A stretch of 64,000 nt of DNA from NCBI GenBank assembly GCA_003990705.1, contig AP018318.1, positions 2,855,501-2,919,500 on the forward strand, written 5' to 3'. Shown piece after piece: positions 9,645 to 19,320 of this stretch. A program made the translations under genes and the position numbers. The stretch is from Nostoc sp. HK-01 (GTDB taxonomy: Bacteria > Cyanobacteriota > Cyanobacteriia > Cyanobacteriales > Nostocaceae). Every line of letters starts with the position of its first letter. Position 1 is the first letter of the stretch. The notes under the pieces were generated by a model, which made no database searches, had not been told where the DNA came from, and was given only the letters and a program-made list of their open reading frames with translations.

Positions 9645-9676
9645 TAAAAAACGCCCTCCATTGGAGGGCGTTTTTT
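9645..9676 (-). terminator. Strong intrinsic terminator of psbA
   Basis: CGCCCTCCA and TGGAGGGCG form a nine-pair GC-rich stem with almost no loop, flanked by A6 on the left and T6 on the right. It lies 47 bp beyond the psbA stop on the minus strand. The symmetry means it would also stop plus-strand transcription. Confidence 0.9.
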
Positions 9677-9722
9677 ATCACTTTTCTACTGAAAGAGATG
9701 TTAGCGTTACCGTCTCAGAAAA

Positions 9723-10835
<1,113 letters not shown>

Positions 10836-10836
10836 T

Positions 10837-10891
10837 CAGGTGTTTTCACCTGTTGTTACACATCTTAAAGGTAATTATTGCTTTTTGTAAA
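10837..10891 (-). promoter_or_regulatory. psbA promoter and 5'-UTR hairpin
   Basis: Read on the minus strand, TTTACA (10886-10891) is followed 18 bases later by TAAGAT (10862-10867), a plausible -35/-10 pair. Just downstream, CAGGTG-TTTT-CACCTG (10837-10852) forms a six-pair hairpin close to the expected 5' end of the transcript. This could stabilise the mRNA. The start codon has only a weak ribosome-binding site. Confidence 0.6.
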
Positions 10892-11002
10892 GCATTCTGA
10901 GAAAAAATTTTTAACTTACCCTGTAGAAAGCTCTGATACCTAGTTACAGTCAGGATTTTGCGGTAAATTGATACGTTTACAATTCTTTAAGAAATCTATT
11001 TT

Positions 11003-11965
11003 ATGACGGATGCTAATTCTGCCATTGTTACCTATAGCCCTGCTTATACAATCGTTCCAACTTACGAGTGCTTCAATCGCTGTACTTACTGCAACTTTCG
11101 TACCAACCCCGGCGAGAGTTCTTGGCTGACGCTATCAGCAGCAGAGGAAATCTTAAAACAACTTAAAAATGAGAAAGTCTGTGAAATTCTGATCCTTAGT
11201 GGTGAGGTACACCCTAATTCACCACAGCGTCAGGCCTGGTTTCAGCGAATTTATGATTTATGTGCATTAGCATTGACGATGGGTTTTTTACCACACACCA
11301 ACGCCGGGCCTCTGAGTTTTGCAGAAATGCAACAGTTAAAAAATGTCAATGTCTCAATGGGTTTGATGTTGGAACAGTTAACACCAGAACTGTTGAAGAC
11401 TGTACATCGCTACGCACCCAGTAAAGTCCCAGAACTGAGACTGCAACAATTAAAATGGGCGGGAGAATTGCAAATTCCCTTCACCACAGGTTTGCTTTTA
11501 GGAATTGGCGAAACCGCAGATGATTGGTGGACAACCTTAGAAGCTATATCTAAAATTCATCAACGCTACCATCACATTCAAGAAGTGATTTTGCAACCTC
11601 ACAGTCCGGGAAATCAGCAAACATTTGACGCACTAGGTTTTGTCCCCCATCAGTTACCCGCAGTGATTACCAAAGCCCGTCAAATTTTACCGCCAGAAAT
11701 TACAATTCAAATTCCGCCAAATCTAGTTAAAGATGAGCAATGGTTACTCGCTTGTATTAAAGCGGGTGCTAGAGATTTAGGCGGAATAAGTCCAAAAGAT
11801 GAAGTGAATCCCGACTATCCTCATATTCAAGAACAAGAATTGAGAGACATTTTACAACCAGCGGGGTGGGAATTAGTGCCGCGTTTACCTGTGTATCCGC
11901 AATTTAATAGCTGGTTGTCAGCAGAATTGCAAACAGCAGTGAGTCTCTGGCGGAATAGCTCCTGA
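11003..11965 (+). CDS. cofG: 7,8-didemethyl-8-hydroxy-5-deazariboflavin synthase subunit CofG
   Basis: A protein of 320 residues, radical SAM family. C23-x3-C27-x2-C30 (ECFNRCTYC) binds the 4Fe-4S cluster that cleaves S-adenosylmethionine. The length and segments such as HPNSPQRQAWFQRIYDLC, TGLLLGIGE and LQPHSPGNQ match CofG, which with CofH makes the deazaflavin F0. In cyanobacteria F0 serves as a photolyase antenna. No cofH is adjacent. The gene is divergent from psbA, and hflX follows on the same strand after about 110 bp. Confidence 0.9.
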   Translation: MTDANSAIVTYSPAYTIVPTYECFNRCTYCNFRTNPGESSWLTLSAAEEILKQLKNEKVCEILILSGEVHPNSPQRQAWFQRIYDLCALALTMGFLPHTNAGPLSFAEMQQLKNVNVSMGLMLEQLTPELLKTVHRYAPSKVPELRLQQLKWAGELQIPFTTGLLLGIGETADDWWTTLEAISKIHQRYHHIQEVILQPHSPGNQQTFDALGFVPHQLPAVITKARQILPPEITIQIPPNLVKDEQWLLACIKAGARDLGGISPKDEVNPDYPHIQEQELRDILQPAGWELVPRLPVYPQFNSWLSAELQTAVSLWRNSS

Positions 11966-12044
11966 AAGCTGACTGCATATCGCACCCCCCAAAAGACAGA
12001 GCTTGTACCCTAACAACTGTTGTAAAATAGACAATAGAAGGATT

Positions 12045-12078
12045 CGGAGGGCCAGTTAACTGGTCATAAACGCCTATA
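12045..12078 (+). promoter_or_regulatory. Ribosome-binding site, hairpin and putative ATA start of hflX
   Basis: CGGAGG (12045-12050) is the only good Shine-Dalgarno sequence upstream of hflX. It is followed by GGCCAG-TTAA-CTGGTC (12050-12065), a six-pair stem with a tetraloop and one G-U pair, then by an ATA codon at 12076 in the hflX frame. If the hairpin folds, the effective spacing between GGAG and ATA is about ten bases. Use of this start is inferred. Confidence 0.5.
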
Positions 12079-13812
12079 GAGACTATCTTCGGAAACCTCC
12101 AAGGTTTAAAGTCCAGCCAGCTGAAACACCTACAGCGGCTGTACCACCAGCGTATACCAGGCGATCGCATCACAACGCCTGAGTTTTCCCAGCGTCTAGC
12201 AGCCATTAGCACAGAAATCAATCAACCCGTGTGTGCCTATCTCAACCGTCGCGGTCAAGTGATTCGTGTTGGGGTAGGCACACCGCGTCAGACGCAAATC
12301 CCACCGCTAGAACTGCCTCGTTATGGTGCAGAACGTCTTAGCGGTATTCGCTGTATTGCCACCCATCTCAAATCAGAACCACCGAATGAGGTAGCCCTGA
12401 CAGCTATGGCAATGCAACGTTTAGACGCGTTGGTGCTGCTGAATATTACTGGAACAGGATTTACTCGGCGTGGTGGTGGTGCGACAGGTTATGTCAAAGA
12501 AGCTTATTTAGCTCATTTAGTCTCAGATACTAAACAATTAGTAACAGTCCAAAACTCAGCACCTGGTACGCAAAACTCAGCAATTTACTCTAGCATTTCC
12601 CCACCGATGAGCTTGGATATGTTGGCAGAACAAGATTTCATCGACTTAGTGGAAGGTCTAGAAGAGGAATTCCGCCGAGAATTTGTTGCCCAGGAAGTAG
12701 ATGCTGACCATGACCGCGTGTTAATTGTGGGAGTGATGACAGATGAATTAACTCCGCAACAATTTCACGACACCATAGCGGAATTAGGGCGACTAGTAGA
12801 TACGGCTGGCGGTGATGTAATACAGACATTACAACAAAAGCGATCGCGCATTCATCCTCAAACAGTCATCGGTGAAGGTAAGGTGCAAGAAGTCGCCTTA
12901 ACAGCCCAAACCCTAGGATGTAATCTTGTTGTCTTCGACCGCGACCTCTCACCCGCCCAAGTCCGTAACTTAGAAGCACAAATTGGTATTCGGGTAGTTG
13001 ACCGCACAGAAGTCATTCTGCATATCTTTGCCCAACGCGCCCAATCCCGTGCAGGTAAATTGCAAGTAGAACTAGCACAGCTAGGATATATGCTGCCGCG
13101 ACTGACTGGTAGAGGACAAGCAATGTCGCGGTTAGGTGGTGGTATCGGTACTCGCGGCCCTGGTGAAACCAAACTAGAAACAGAACGCCGGGCAATTCAG
13201 CGGCGAATTTCTCGACTGCAACAAGAAGTCGACCAGTTGCAAGCCCATCGTTCGCGGTTACGGCAACGACGGCAACATCGGGAAGTTCCTTCAGTCGCCT
13301 TGGTTGGTTATACCAACGCTGGTAAATCGACCTCACTCAATGCCCTGACTAACGCTGAAGTCTATACGGCTGACCAGCTATTTGCTACTCTTGACCCGAC
13401 CACACGTCGTTTGGTAATTCCCCATGCTGACACAAATGAACCCCAAGAAATTCTCATTACAGATACAGTAGGGTTCATTCACGAATTACCTGCATCCTTA
13501 ATGGATGCTTTCCGTGCCACCTTGGAAGAAGTCACAGAAGCTGATGCTTTATTACATTTAGTGGATTTGTCTCATCCTGCTTGGTTAAGTCACATTCGCT
13601 CAGTACGAGAAATTCTCGCCGCCATGCCTGTGACTCCTGGCCCAGCGTTGGTTGCCTTTAACAAAATTGATCAAGTAGACAGCGAAACGTTAGCTATAGC
13701 ACGGGAAGAATTTCCTTTAGCTGTGTTCATTTCGGCCAGTGAACGTTTAGGCTTAGAAACCTTGCGTTTACGTCTTAGCCAATTGATTGCATACGCTGTT
13801 GAACCTCGGTAA
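12076..13812 (+). CDS. hflX: GTPase HflX, ribosome-associated; probable non-ATG start
   Basis: A GTPase that binds the 50S subunit and rescues or splits stalled ribosomes. G1 GYTNAGKST, G3 DTVGFIHELP and G4 NKID are clear. The glycine-rich region RLGGGIGTRGPGETKLETERR and the coiled linker before G1 are HflX hallmarks. There is no ATG between 11966 and 12387. The first conventional start is GTG at 12229 (527 residues). However, the frame is open from 12070, and the 51 codons before that GTG read like genuine protein (ETIFGNLQGLKSSQLKQLQR), so I place the start at ATA 12076 (578 residues). A conservative annotation would begin at 12229. A terminator follows. Confidence 0.85.
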   Translation: METIFGNLQGLKSSQLKHLQRLYHQRIPGDRITTPEFSQRLAAISTEINQPVCAYLNRRGQVIRVGVGTPRQTQIPPLELPRYGAERLSGIRCIATHLKSEPPNEVALTAMAMQRLDALVLLNITGTGFTRRGGGATGYVKEAYLAHLVSDTKQLVTVQNSAPGTQNSAIYSSISPPMSLDMLAEQDFIDLVEGLEEEFRREFVAQEVDADHDRVLIVGVMTDELTPQQFHDTIAELGRLVDTAGGDVIQTLQQKRSRIHPQTVIGEGKVQEVALTAQTLGCNLVVFDRDLSPAQVRNLEAQIGIRVVDRTEVILHIFAQRAQSRAGKLQVELAQLGYMLPRLTGRGQAMSRLGGGIGTRGPGETKLETERRAIQRRISRLQQEVDQLQAHRSRLRQRRQHREVPSVALVGYTNAGKSTSLNALTNAEVYTADQLFATLDPTTRRLVIPHADTNEPQEILITDTVGFIHELPASLMDAFRATLEEVTEADALLHLVDLSHPAWLSHIRSVREILAAMPVTPGPALVAFNKIDQVDSETLAIAREEFPLAVFISASERLGLETLRLRLSQLIAYAVEPR

Positions 13813-13848
13813 ATACCGAAAATAAATTTTGAATATTTAATGCACAAT

Positions 13849-13882
13849 GCCGTAGTTCGTATAACTACGGCTTTCATTTTTT
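13849..13882 (+). terminator. Intrinsic terminator of hflX
   Basis: GCCGTAGTT and AACTACGGC make a nine-pair stem with a five-base loop, followed by TTTCATTTTTT. It begins 37 bases after the hflX stop. The further 288 bases to the next gene show no other recognisable feature. Confidence 0.88.
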
Positions 13883-14170
13883 CATCTTGAATTACTGTGG
13901 TATTTCCTGAATGACAGGATGAGCGAAAATGTGCTAGAACCAATAGCTATCAGTATAAAAAGTACAAAGTAAAGAATCCAGATACCCCAGATTTTTCAGC
14001 ATTTTTGATAGTCTGCTAATTTTGACAAAGTTGTACTAGATATTTTTATTGTTCTGTAATTCAGAAAGTAAGTCGAGTTTTCGCCCAGATTTGACGAAAC
14101 CTAGACATTACTTTCCTACTTTGATTTTTGCCCACTTTCCGGCGATCGCTATCCTAAGCATTAATAATTT

Positions 14171-15052
14171 ATGTCAACAAATTCTCAACAAATAGAAAAC
14201 AAGAAAGTCAAAGTTCAACTTCTGTTAGCAGGAGGACATCAGTACACAGTTTATTTGAATCCAGATGACCCTGTACTGCATAGCCTGTTAACAACTATTG
14301 TGGCTCGTGCTTATAAACAAGAATCTGCAAGTCACTGTTTATTTCAAATTCCCATCTATGAGGGACATTCAGCCTTATCTTTTGCTAGTGAAAATCTTGT
14401 TGGTTTAGTAACCGAACCACCTCTTTGGATACAGCAAACTGAAAATATCCAACCTGTAGCCAATGATATTTTGAATTCTAGTTATGTACAAATAGATAAT
14501 TTTCTCTCGCCTAATGAGCATGAGCGCCTGATCAAATATGTACTAGCTAACAAATCAAATTTTGTCTCTACTAGTACTTCTACTAATGATCAAAATTATC
14601 GTCGGTCAATGGTGCTGTACTCATTCCCTGATTTTGCTGAACTAATTGTCAACAAAATCCAGAACATTATGCCTGATATCATAAGTAAATTGGGAATGTC
14701 ACCATTTCCGATATCTCAAATTGAAAGCCAACTGACATCACATAATGATGGAAATTTTTACAAAATTCATAACGATAATGGTAGTTCAGACACTGCCACA
14801 AGAGAACTAACTTATGTTTATTACTTCAATAGAGAACCCAAGCGGTTTTCGGGAGGAGAATTATTAATATACGACAGTAAAGTGGAAAATAACTTTTATG
14901 TCAAAGCAGAATCTTTTAAAACTGTCGAACCGCGCAATAACAGTGTTGTCTTTTTCCTCAGCCGATATATGCACGAGGTTCTCCCGGTAAAGTGTCCATC
15001 TAAAGCCTTTGCAGATAGCCGTTTTACTATCAATGGTTGGGTACGCCGATAA
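14171..15052 (+). CDS. 2-oxoglutarate/Fe(II)-dependent oxygenase, prolyl 4-hydroxylase-like
   Basis: A protein of 293 residues. The C-terminal half (from about residue 105) is a P4Hc-type double-stranded beta-helix. H200-x-D202 (FYKIHNDNG) and H268 (RYMHEV) would bind Fe(II), and R284 (SRFTINGW) the 2-oxoglutarate. RELTYVYYFN and FSGGELLIY are typical strands of the fold. The first hundred residues form a separate, unrecognised domain (KVKVQLLLAGGHQYTVYLNPDD). The substrate cannot be deduced; relatives hydroxylate proline or other side chains in proteins or peptides. It is monocistronic and a terminator follows the stop. Confidence 0.82.
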   Translation: MSTNSQQIENKKVKVQLLLAGGHQYTVYLNPDDPVLHSLLTTIVARAYKQESASHCLFQIPIYEGHSALSFASENLVGLVTEPPLWIQQTENIQPVANDILNSSYVQIDNFLSPNEHERLIKYVLANKSNFVSTSTSTNDQNYRRSMVLYSFPDFAELIVNKIQNIMPDIISKLGMSPFPISQIESQLTSHNDGNFYKIHNDNGSSDTATRELTYVYYFNREPKRFSGGELLIYDSKVENNFYVKAESFKTVEPRNNSVVFFLSRYMHEVLPVKCPSKAFADSRFTINGWVRR

Positions 15053-15092
15053 GCATCTTAGGTTAGATGCCTATTTACTTTGAATCATCTTC

Positions 15093-15118
15093 AAGTGAGG
15101 TGATATCCTCACTTTTTT
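15093..15118 (+). terminator. Intrinsic terminator after the oxygenase gene
   Basis: AAGTGAGG and CCTCACTT form an eight-pair stem around TGATAT, followed by a T-run. Confidence 0.85.
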
Positions 15119-15515
15119 ATTTATAAAGAAGATTTAAAGATTAAATTTATTGTGCTAGTAAATACTTAAATAAGTTTTTCCAATGTAAACATATAACCTC
15201 TATATAAATACATAAAAACTCTTGTTTTCCACCTTTAGATTAAAGTTCTTATAAAAATCTAGATAAACTATAGACTACTGATAATCTACTGTGGCAAATT
15301 ATATTTATTAATCACTGAGAAAATAAAAGTTTCAGAGATTCCTATCAAGTGCATCCCACATTGAATTCCCTCCTAGAAAATAGAAAGTTTCGTTATACAA
15401 ACTAACTGATATAGCAAAGGCTTAAATAATAAATTGCCTAAAAAATAGCTACTAACAAGCAATTTGTAGACTCAGTTTGTCATAAATTAAACTCTCTATT
15501 TTGAAGGGATATTTT
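15119..15515. other. AT-rich intergenic region upstream of the PEP-CTERM gene
   Basis: No gene, RNA or repeat was recognised in these roughly 400 bases. It should contain the promoter for the downstream leader frame and PEP-CTERM gene. Confidence 0.4.
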
Positions 15516-15566
15516 ATGCTGCAATGCGATTTCATGAAGCTTTTTACAAGCAAAAAGGAGTTTTAA
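15516..15566 (+). CDS. Possible 16-codon leader ORF
   Basis: MLQCDFMKLFTSKKEF, starting at ATG 15516 with a good ribosome-binding site (GAAGGGA, about seven bases upstream). Its stop codon is four bases before the GTG of the next gene, and its last codons contain the AAGGAG that serves as that gene's ribosome-binding site. Translation of the leader would therefore pass over the downstream initiation signal. It is too short for any homology argument. Confidence 0.35.
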   Translation: MLQCDFMKLFTSKKEF

Positions 15567-15570
15567 ACAA

Positions 15571-17358
15571 GTGGTTCAAATGAATTTACAAAGACGAATA
15601 GGTTATATAACTTGTGGTTTATCGTCATTAGCTATAGTTATGGCTGGGCAGATGTCTCAAGCAGATGCAGCTTCCATGAGTTTTACTGCTACTAACTTTA
15701 CAGGCGATCCATTAAAAGTTAGATATACGCTGGATGACACAATAGCAGGTGCAGGAAAAGTTCAAGTCAAAGTCGAATTTGTGACTGACTCAACCTATAA
15801 AAATATCGGCGATATACGCGGAGTTTTCTTCGATATTAAAGATAACTCACTTCTATCTGGTCTCAAAGTCACCGGTTTAAATGGTACGCCCATAACTACA
15901 ACTGCATATAGCACCACTGGACAGCTTCAAAGCGTCGGTTCAGCTAATCTAAATGGTGATGGAAATACCCATACATTTGAATTTGGTGCAGAGATTGGTG
16001 AAAACGGTTTAAAAGGAGGGAAAGATGACTTTCAGATAGCCAACTTTGTTCTATCTCACAGTACAGCAGCCTTAACTCTCGATCAGTTTTTCAATCAAGA
16101 GTTCGGTTTGCGTGCAACGAGCGTGGGGCTTCCTGACTCTAGTCGTAATGGAAGTAGCAAACTCGCAGGTATTTCCACACCAGCACCAGCGCCCGCACCC
16201 GCACCCGCACCGACACCAGCGCCCGCACCAGCGCCCGCACCAGCGCCCGCACCAGCGCCCGCACCAGCGCCCGCACCAGCGCCCGCACCAGCGCCCGCAC
16301 CAGCGCCCGCACCAGCGCCCGCACCAGCGCCCGCACCAGCGCCAGCGCCCGCACCGACACCAGCACCCGCACCAGCACCAGCACCCGCACCGACACCAGC
16401 ACCCTCATCTACAGTACGCTTTGGATTTCAAAATATCACGGGTAATAGTGCCGTTAATGCCGCAACAGGTGAAAGTCAACTATTTTTAGATGTTTCTAAG
16501 GGCAGTAAGTCAGATCAGGTTTTATTTACGTTCAACAACTTTGGGCAACAAGCTTCTTCTATCACCCAAATTTATTTTGATGAAACTACAAGCCTGTTAA
16601 AAAATATTGCATCAATCACTGATAGCGGTAGTGGTGTAGATTTCGTAATACCTAATAAAATAGGCACTTTACCAGGAAGCAACAATGCTCCTGGAGGTCG
16701 GTTTAGCTCAGATTTTTCCGTTGAGGCTAATCAACCAGTATCACAAATGGGTGTAAACCCTGGTGAATTTGTTAGTGTACTTTTTAATTTAGACTGCGAC
16801 ATCACATTTGATGACATCATTAAAAGCCTAAAAAACAGTGCCTTGCGTGTTGGGTTCCACGTTCAAGCTTTTGGTGATGGCGGAAGTGAAGCTTTTGTAA
16901 ATAAATCAGTAGCAATAACACCAGCACCAGCACCAGCACCAGCGCCCGCACCAGCACCAGCGCCCGCACCAGCACCAGCGCCCGCACCAGCACCAGCGCC
17001 CGCACCAGCACCATCACCCGCACCAGCACCAGCGCCCGCACCAGCACCATCACCAGCACCATCACCAGCACCATCACCAGCACCAGCGCCCGCACCAGCG
17101 CCAGCGCCAGCGCCAGCACCCGCGCCAGCACCAGCACCCGCGCCAGCACCCGCGCCAGCGCCCGCACCCGCACCTTCACCAGCACCCGCACCAGCACCCG
17201 CACCAGCGCCATCTCCTACAACTTACTATCAACCATCTAGTTCCCTGCCTAAACCGAAGAAAGTCCCTGAACCTAGCACACTTGTAGCTTTAAGCTTATT
17301 TGGGCTGAGTACTATAAGACTGAAGAGAAAAAATCAACAAGATAACTTGCCAGCCTAA
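15571..17358 (+). CDS. Secreted Pro-Ala-rich protein with PEP-CTERM sorting signal
   Basis: A protein of 595 residues. I prefer the GTG at 15571 because AAGGAG lies ten bases before it; an ATG follows at 15580. Residues 1-34 form a signal peptide ending near QADA. Two related beta-rich domains follow (about 35-203 and 283-448), each with an FDxxxSLL-like element (GVFFDIKDNSLLSGL, QIYFDETTSLLKNI). Each is followed by a long (AP)n linker (about 204-279 and 451-549). The C-terminus has VPEPST, a hydrophobic helix and a basic tail (RLKRKN), which is the PEP-CTERM exosortase signal. It is probably exported and anchored or released at the cell surface, perhaps in the sheath. Function unknown. Confidence 0.85.
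   Translation: MVQMNLQRRIGYITCGLSSLAIVMAGQMSQADAASMSFTATNFTGDPLKVRYTLDDTIAGAGKVQVKVEFVTDSTYKNIGDIRGVFFDIKDNSLLSGLKVTGLNGTPITTTAYSTTGQLQSVGSANLNGDGNTHTFEFGAEIGENGLKGGKDDFQIANFVLSHSTAALTLDQFFNQEFGLRATSVGLPDSSRNGSSKLAGISTPAPAPAPAPAPTPAPAPAPAPAPAPAPAPAPAPAPAPAPAPAPAPAPAPAPAPAPAPAPTPAPAPAPAPAPTPAPSSTVRFGFQNITGNSAVNAATGESQLFLDVSKGSKSDQVLFTFNNFGQQASSITQIYFDETTSLLKNIASITDSGSGVDFVIPNKIGTLPGSNNAPGGRFSSDFSVEANQPVSQMGVNPGEFVSVLFNLDCDITFDDIIKSLKNSALRVGFHVQAFGDGGSEAFVNKSVAITPAPAPAPAPAPAPAPAPAPAPAPAPAPAPAPSPAPAPAPAPAPSPAPSPAPSPAPAPAPAPAPAPAPAPAPAPAPAPAPAPAPAPSPAPAPAPAPAPSPTTYYQPSSSLPKPKKVPEPSTLVALSLFGLSTIRLKRKNQQDNLPA
16183..16403 (+). repeat. First Pro-Ala coding minisatellite
   Basis: Tandem Ala-Pro codons. 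At 16225-16332 nine exact copies of GCACCAGCGCCC lie in tandem, flanked by variants with ACACCAGC or GCACCAGCACCC. Exact copies suggest recent slippage or recombination. The unit is 12 bp, so changes in copy number keep the frame. Confidence 0.93.
16919..17215 (+). repeat. Second Pro-Ala coding minisatellite
   Basis: About 300 bp of Ala-Pro codons, with Ser codons (CCATCA, CCTTCA) interspersed, in the same reading frame and gene as the first. Units are more diverged than in the first array and mix GCACCAGCGCCC, GCACCATCACCA and GCACCCGCGCCA types. Confidence 0.9.
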
Positions 17359-17392
17359 ATAGGACTTTTGAGTTCTCATATTAATTAGATAT

Positions 17393-17432
17393 GGGTTGAG
17401 AAGTAGATAAACACTTCTTGCCCAATTTTTTT
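17393..17432 (+). terminator. Intrinsic terminator of the PEP-CTERM gene
   Basis: GGG...AGAAGT pairs with ACTTCT...CCC (outer and inner stems separated by two or three bases), followed by AATTTTTTT. Confidence 0.75.
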
Positions 17433-17565
17433 GAGCAATAATTCCTTGATGTACAAGCCCTAAAATTTATGCAGATTGATTTTTGGGCGACAAACAAGCT
17501 TAAAGCAACTAGAACGGATAACGAGGTTTTAGAATTGAGGAGTATAAAACCAAATAGAGGACATT

Positions 17566-17838
17566 ATGGCTGCTAACGTAGAAATTTACACTTGGAGGAC
17601 TTGCCCATTTTGCATCCGTGCCAAAAGTTTGCTGACCAGTAAGGGCGTTGAATTTACAGAATACAGCATTGATGGTGACGAAGACGCACGGCATAAAATG
17701 GCTCAAAGAGCTAATGGCAAACGTTCTGTACCCCAAATTTTTATTAACGATCGCCATATTGGTGGTTGTGATGATATTCACGCCTTAGACCGTCAAGGCA
17801 AGCTAGATGAGCTACTAGCTGCTGACAGTAATATATAA
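17566..17838 (+). CDS. grxC: Glutaredoxin 3-type, dithiol
   Basis: A protein of 90 residues, a classic small glutaredoxin. The redox-active C13-P-F-C16 (RTCPFCIRAK) is followed by the cis-proline segment SVPQIFIN and the glutathione-binding GGCDDIHAL. It reduces disulfides and glutathione mixed disulfides in the cytoplasm using GSH. The CPFC rather than CPYC centre is common in cyanobacteria. gshB, for glutathione synthesis, follows 119 bp downstream on the same strand, so the two may be co-expressed. Confidence 0.95.
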   Translation: MAANVEIYTWRTCPFCIRAKSLLTSKGVEFTEYSIDGDEDARHKMAQRANGKRSVPQIFINDRHIGGCDDIHALDRQGKLDELLAADSNI

Positions 17839-17957
17839 AATGAGCAAGTATTAGCATTAAGCTGTTTTCTGCTGCCAATGTTTGTGAGTTAGTTAAATCA
17901 TCAGGAGTTAATCTAAATTGAAGAACTTAGAATTTCCTGGCGATTGAGGCAAACAGC

Positions 17958-18932
17958 GTGAAACTGGCTTTTATTATTGATCCCATCCATCAGCTTGACC
18001 CGTGTCATGATACCAGTGTTGCTTTGATGGAAGCAGCACAAACTTTAGGTCATGAAATCTGGATAACTCAGGCAAACTGGCTGAGTGTGGTAGAAGGTAA
18101 AGCATGGGCTATTCTGCAACAGGTAGAACTAGTACCAATACAGTTAGTAGAGGGACGTTGGGTAGCGGCAAATCCTTGGTATACGTTAAGCCAACGTTCC
18201 TTAATGAATCTGGAAACAATGGATGCCGTATTTATGCGGACAGATCCACCCGTTAATGATTCTTACCTATTTGCTACCTACATTCTCGATTATGTTGACC
18301 AAAACAAAACTTTGGTGATTAACAATCCCGATGGTATCAGGAGGGCAAACGAAAAAATGTATGCCCTCCAATTTAGTGAAGTAATTCCCGAAACTATTGT
18401 CAGTGCTGATAAGCAGTTTATCCGACAATTTGTTGAAGCTAAAGGAGCGACGGTTCTCAAACCACTGGGTAACAAAGCTGGGGAAGGGATTTTATTTTTA
18501 CAAGCAGGCGATCGCAACTTTAACTCTATTGTGGAACTTAGCACCTATCAGGGAAAATTACCTGTGATGGTGCAAACCTATTTACCAGAGGCTAAAGACG
18601 GAGATAAGCGCATCATCTTGCTTCATGGCGAGCCAATTGGTGCTTTAAATCGTCTTTCTAGTGGCAGTGATTTCCGCAACAATATGGCCGCTGGTGGTAC
18701 AGTGGCGGAAACTGAAATTACTCCTAGAGAACATGAAATATGTACTCGCCTAGCTGAGAAATTACGCCAAGATGGCTTAATTTTTGTCGGGATTGATGTG
18801 ATTGGTGGTTACCTAACAGAAGTCAACGTTACCAGTCCTACAGGAATTCGGGAAATCGATAGACTCAATGGTACTCGTTTAGGTCATCAGGTAATTCAAT
18901 GGGTGGAACAGAGACTACAAGCTAAAAAATAA
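17958..18932 (+). CDS. gshB: Glutathione synthetase
   Basis: A protein of 324 residues with a GTG start preceded by GAGG eight bases upstream. An ATP-grasp ligase, it joins gamma-glutamylcysteine and glycine. Typical GshB elements are present: an N-terminal IDPIHQLDPCHDTS segment, FMRTDPPVNDSYL, VLKPLGNKAGEGI in the ATP-binding domain, GDKRIIL and C-terminal INVTSPTGIREI-like sequence (EVNVTSPTGIREI). Length is normal. Together with grxC it forms a short glutathione cluster that faces ftsZ tail-to-tail. Confidence 0.96.
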   Translation: MKLAFIIDPIHQLDPCHDTSVALMEAAQTLGHEIWITQANWLSVVEGKAWAILQQVELVPIQLVEGRWVAANPWYTLSQRSLMNLETMDAVFMRTDPPVNDSYLFATYILDYVDQNKTLVINNPDGIRRANEKMYALQFSEVIPETIVSADKQFIRQFVEAKGATVLKPLGNKAGEGILFLQAGDRNFNSIVELSTYQGKLPVMVQTYLPEAKDGDKRIILLHGEPIGALNRLSSGSDFRNNMAAGGTVAETEITPREHEICTRLAEKLRQDGLIFVGIDVIGGYLTEVNVTSPTGIREIDRLNGTRLGHQVIQWVEQRLQAKK

Positions 18933-19320
18933 AATAATTGCGATTATTTTGAATATTTCACGGTCAGCCTTGGTGATGTACTGTCAAGTAACTCTAGAAC
19001 CAAGGGCATAATTTGAGCGATCGCACCTGTCAGGTAAGGCTTCTCGCTTTTGAGACAGGTGCTAATACAGAAATCAATCGTGACTCCGCTCAACATTTTT
19101 TCTAAATACAAAATTAGGACATAGGAGTCAGCAGACTCTTGCCCAAATAAATTTAGCCTGTAAGTAGTTTGGAGGAGTTTTTCACCAATTAGCAAAATCA
19201 AAAATGGCAACAGAATTTTTGCTTCTGTCCCTCGTGAACTTAGGAATTAGCAAATTTTATACAGCGCTCAGTCTGAACTGAAACTGCAAATTTCATTTAA
19301 AATCTCAAATTCACAATTAA
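18933..19320. other. Convergent intergenic region between gshB and ftsZ
   Basis: It contains a perfect nine-base inverted repeat, GCACCTGTC (19023-19031) and GACAGGTGC (19054-19062), with a 22-base loop and no T-run. This is a possible hairpin at the 3' ends of both transcripts. An 88-codon minus-strand frame (18944-19210) lacks a ribosome-binding site and family resemblance. Confidence 0.5.

Noticed and set aside
16139-17212. Long Arg/His- or Leu/Val-rich frames on both strands over the Pro-Ala repeats
   Set aside because: They are by-products of the 12-bp repeat, which keeps several frames open; the PEP-CTERM frame is the one with signal peptide and sorting signal.
18944-19210. 88-codon minus-strand frame between gshB and ftsZ
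   Set aside because: It covers a 3'-end inverted repeat, lacks an initiation signal and resembles no known protein.
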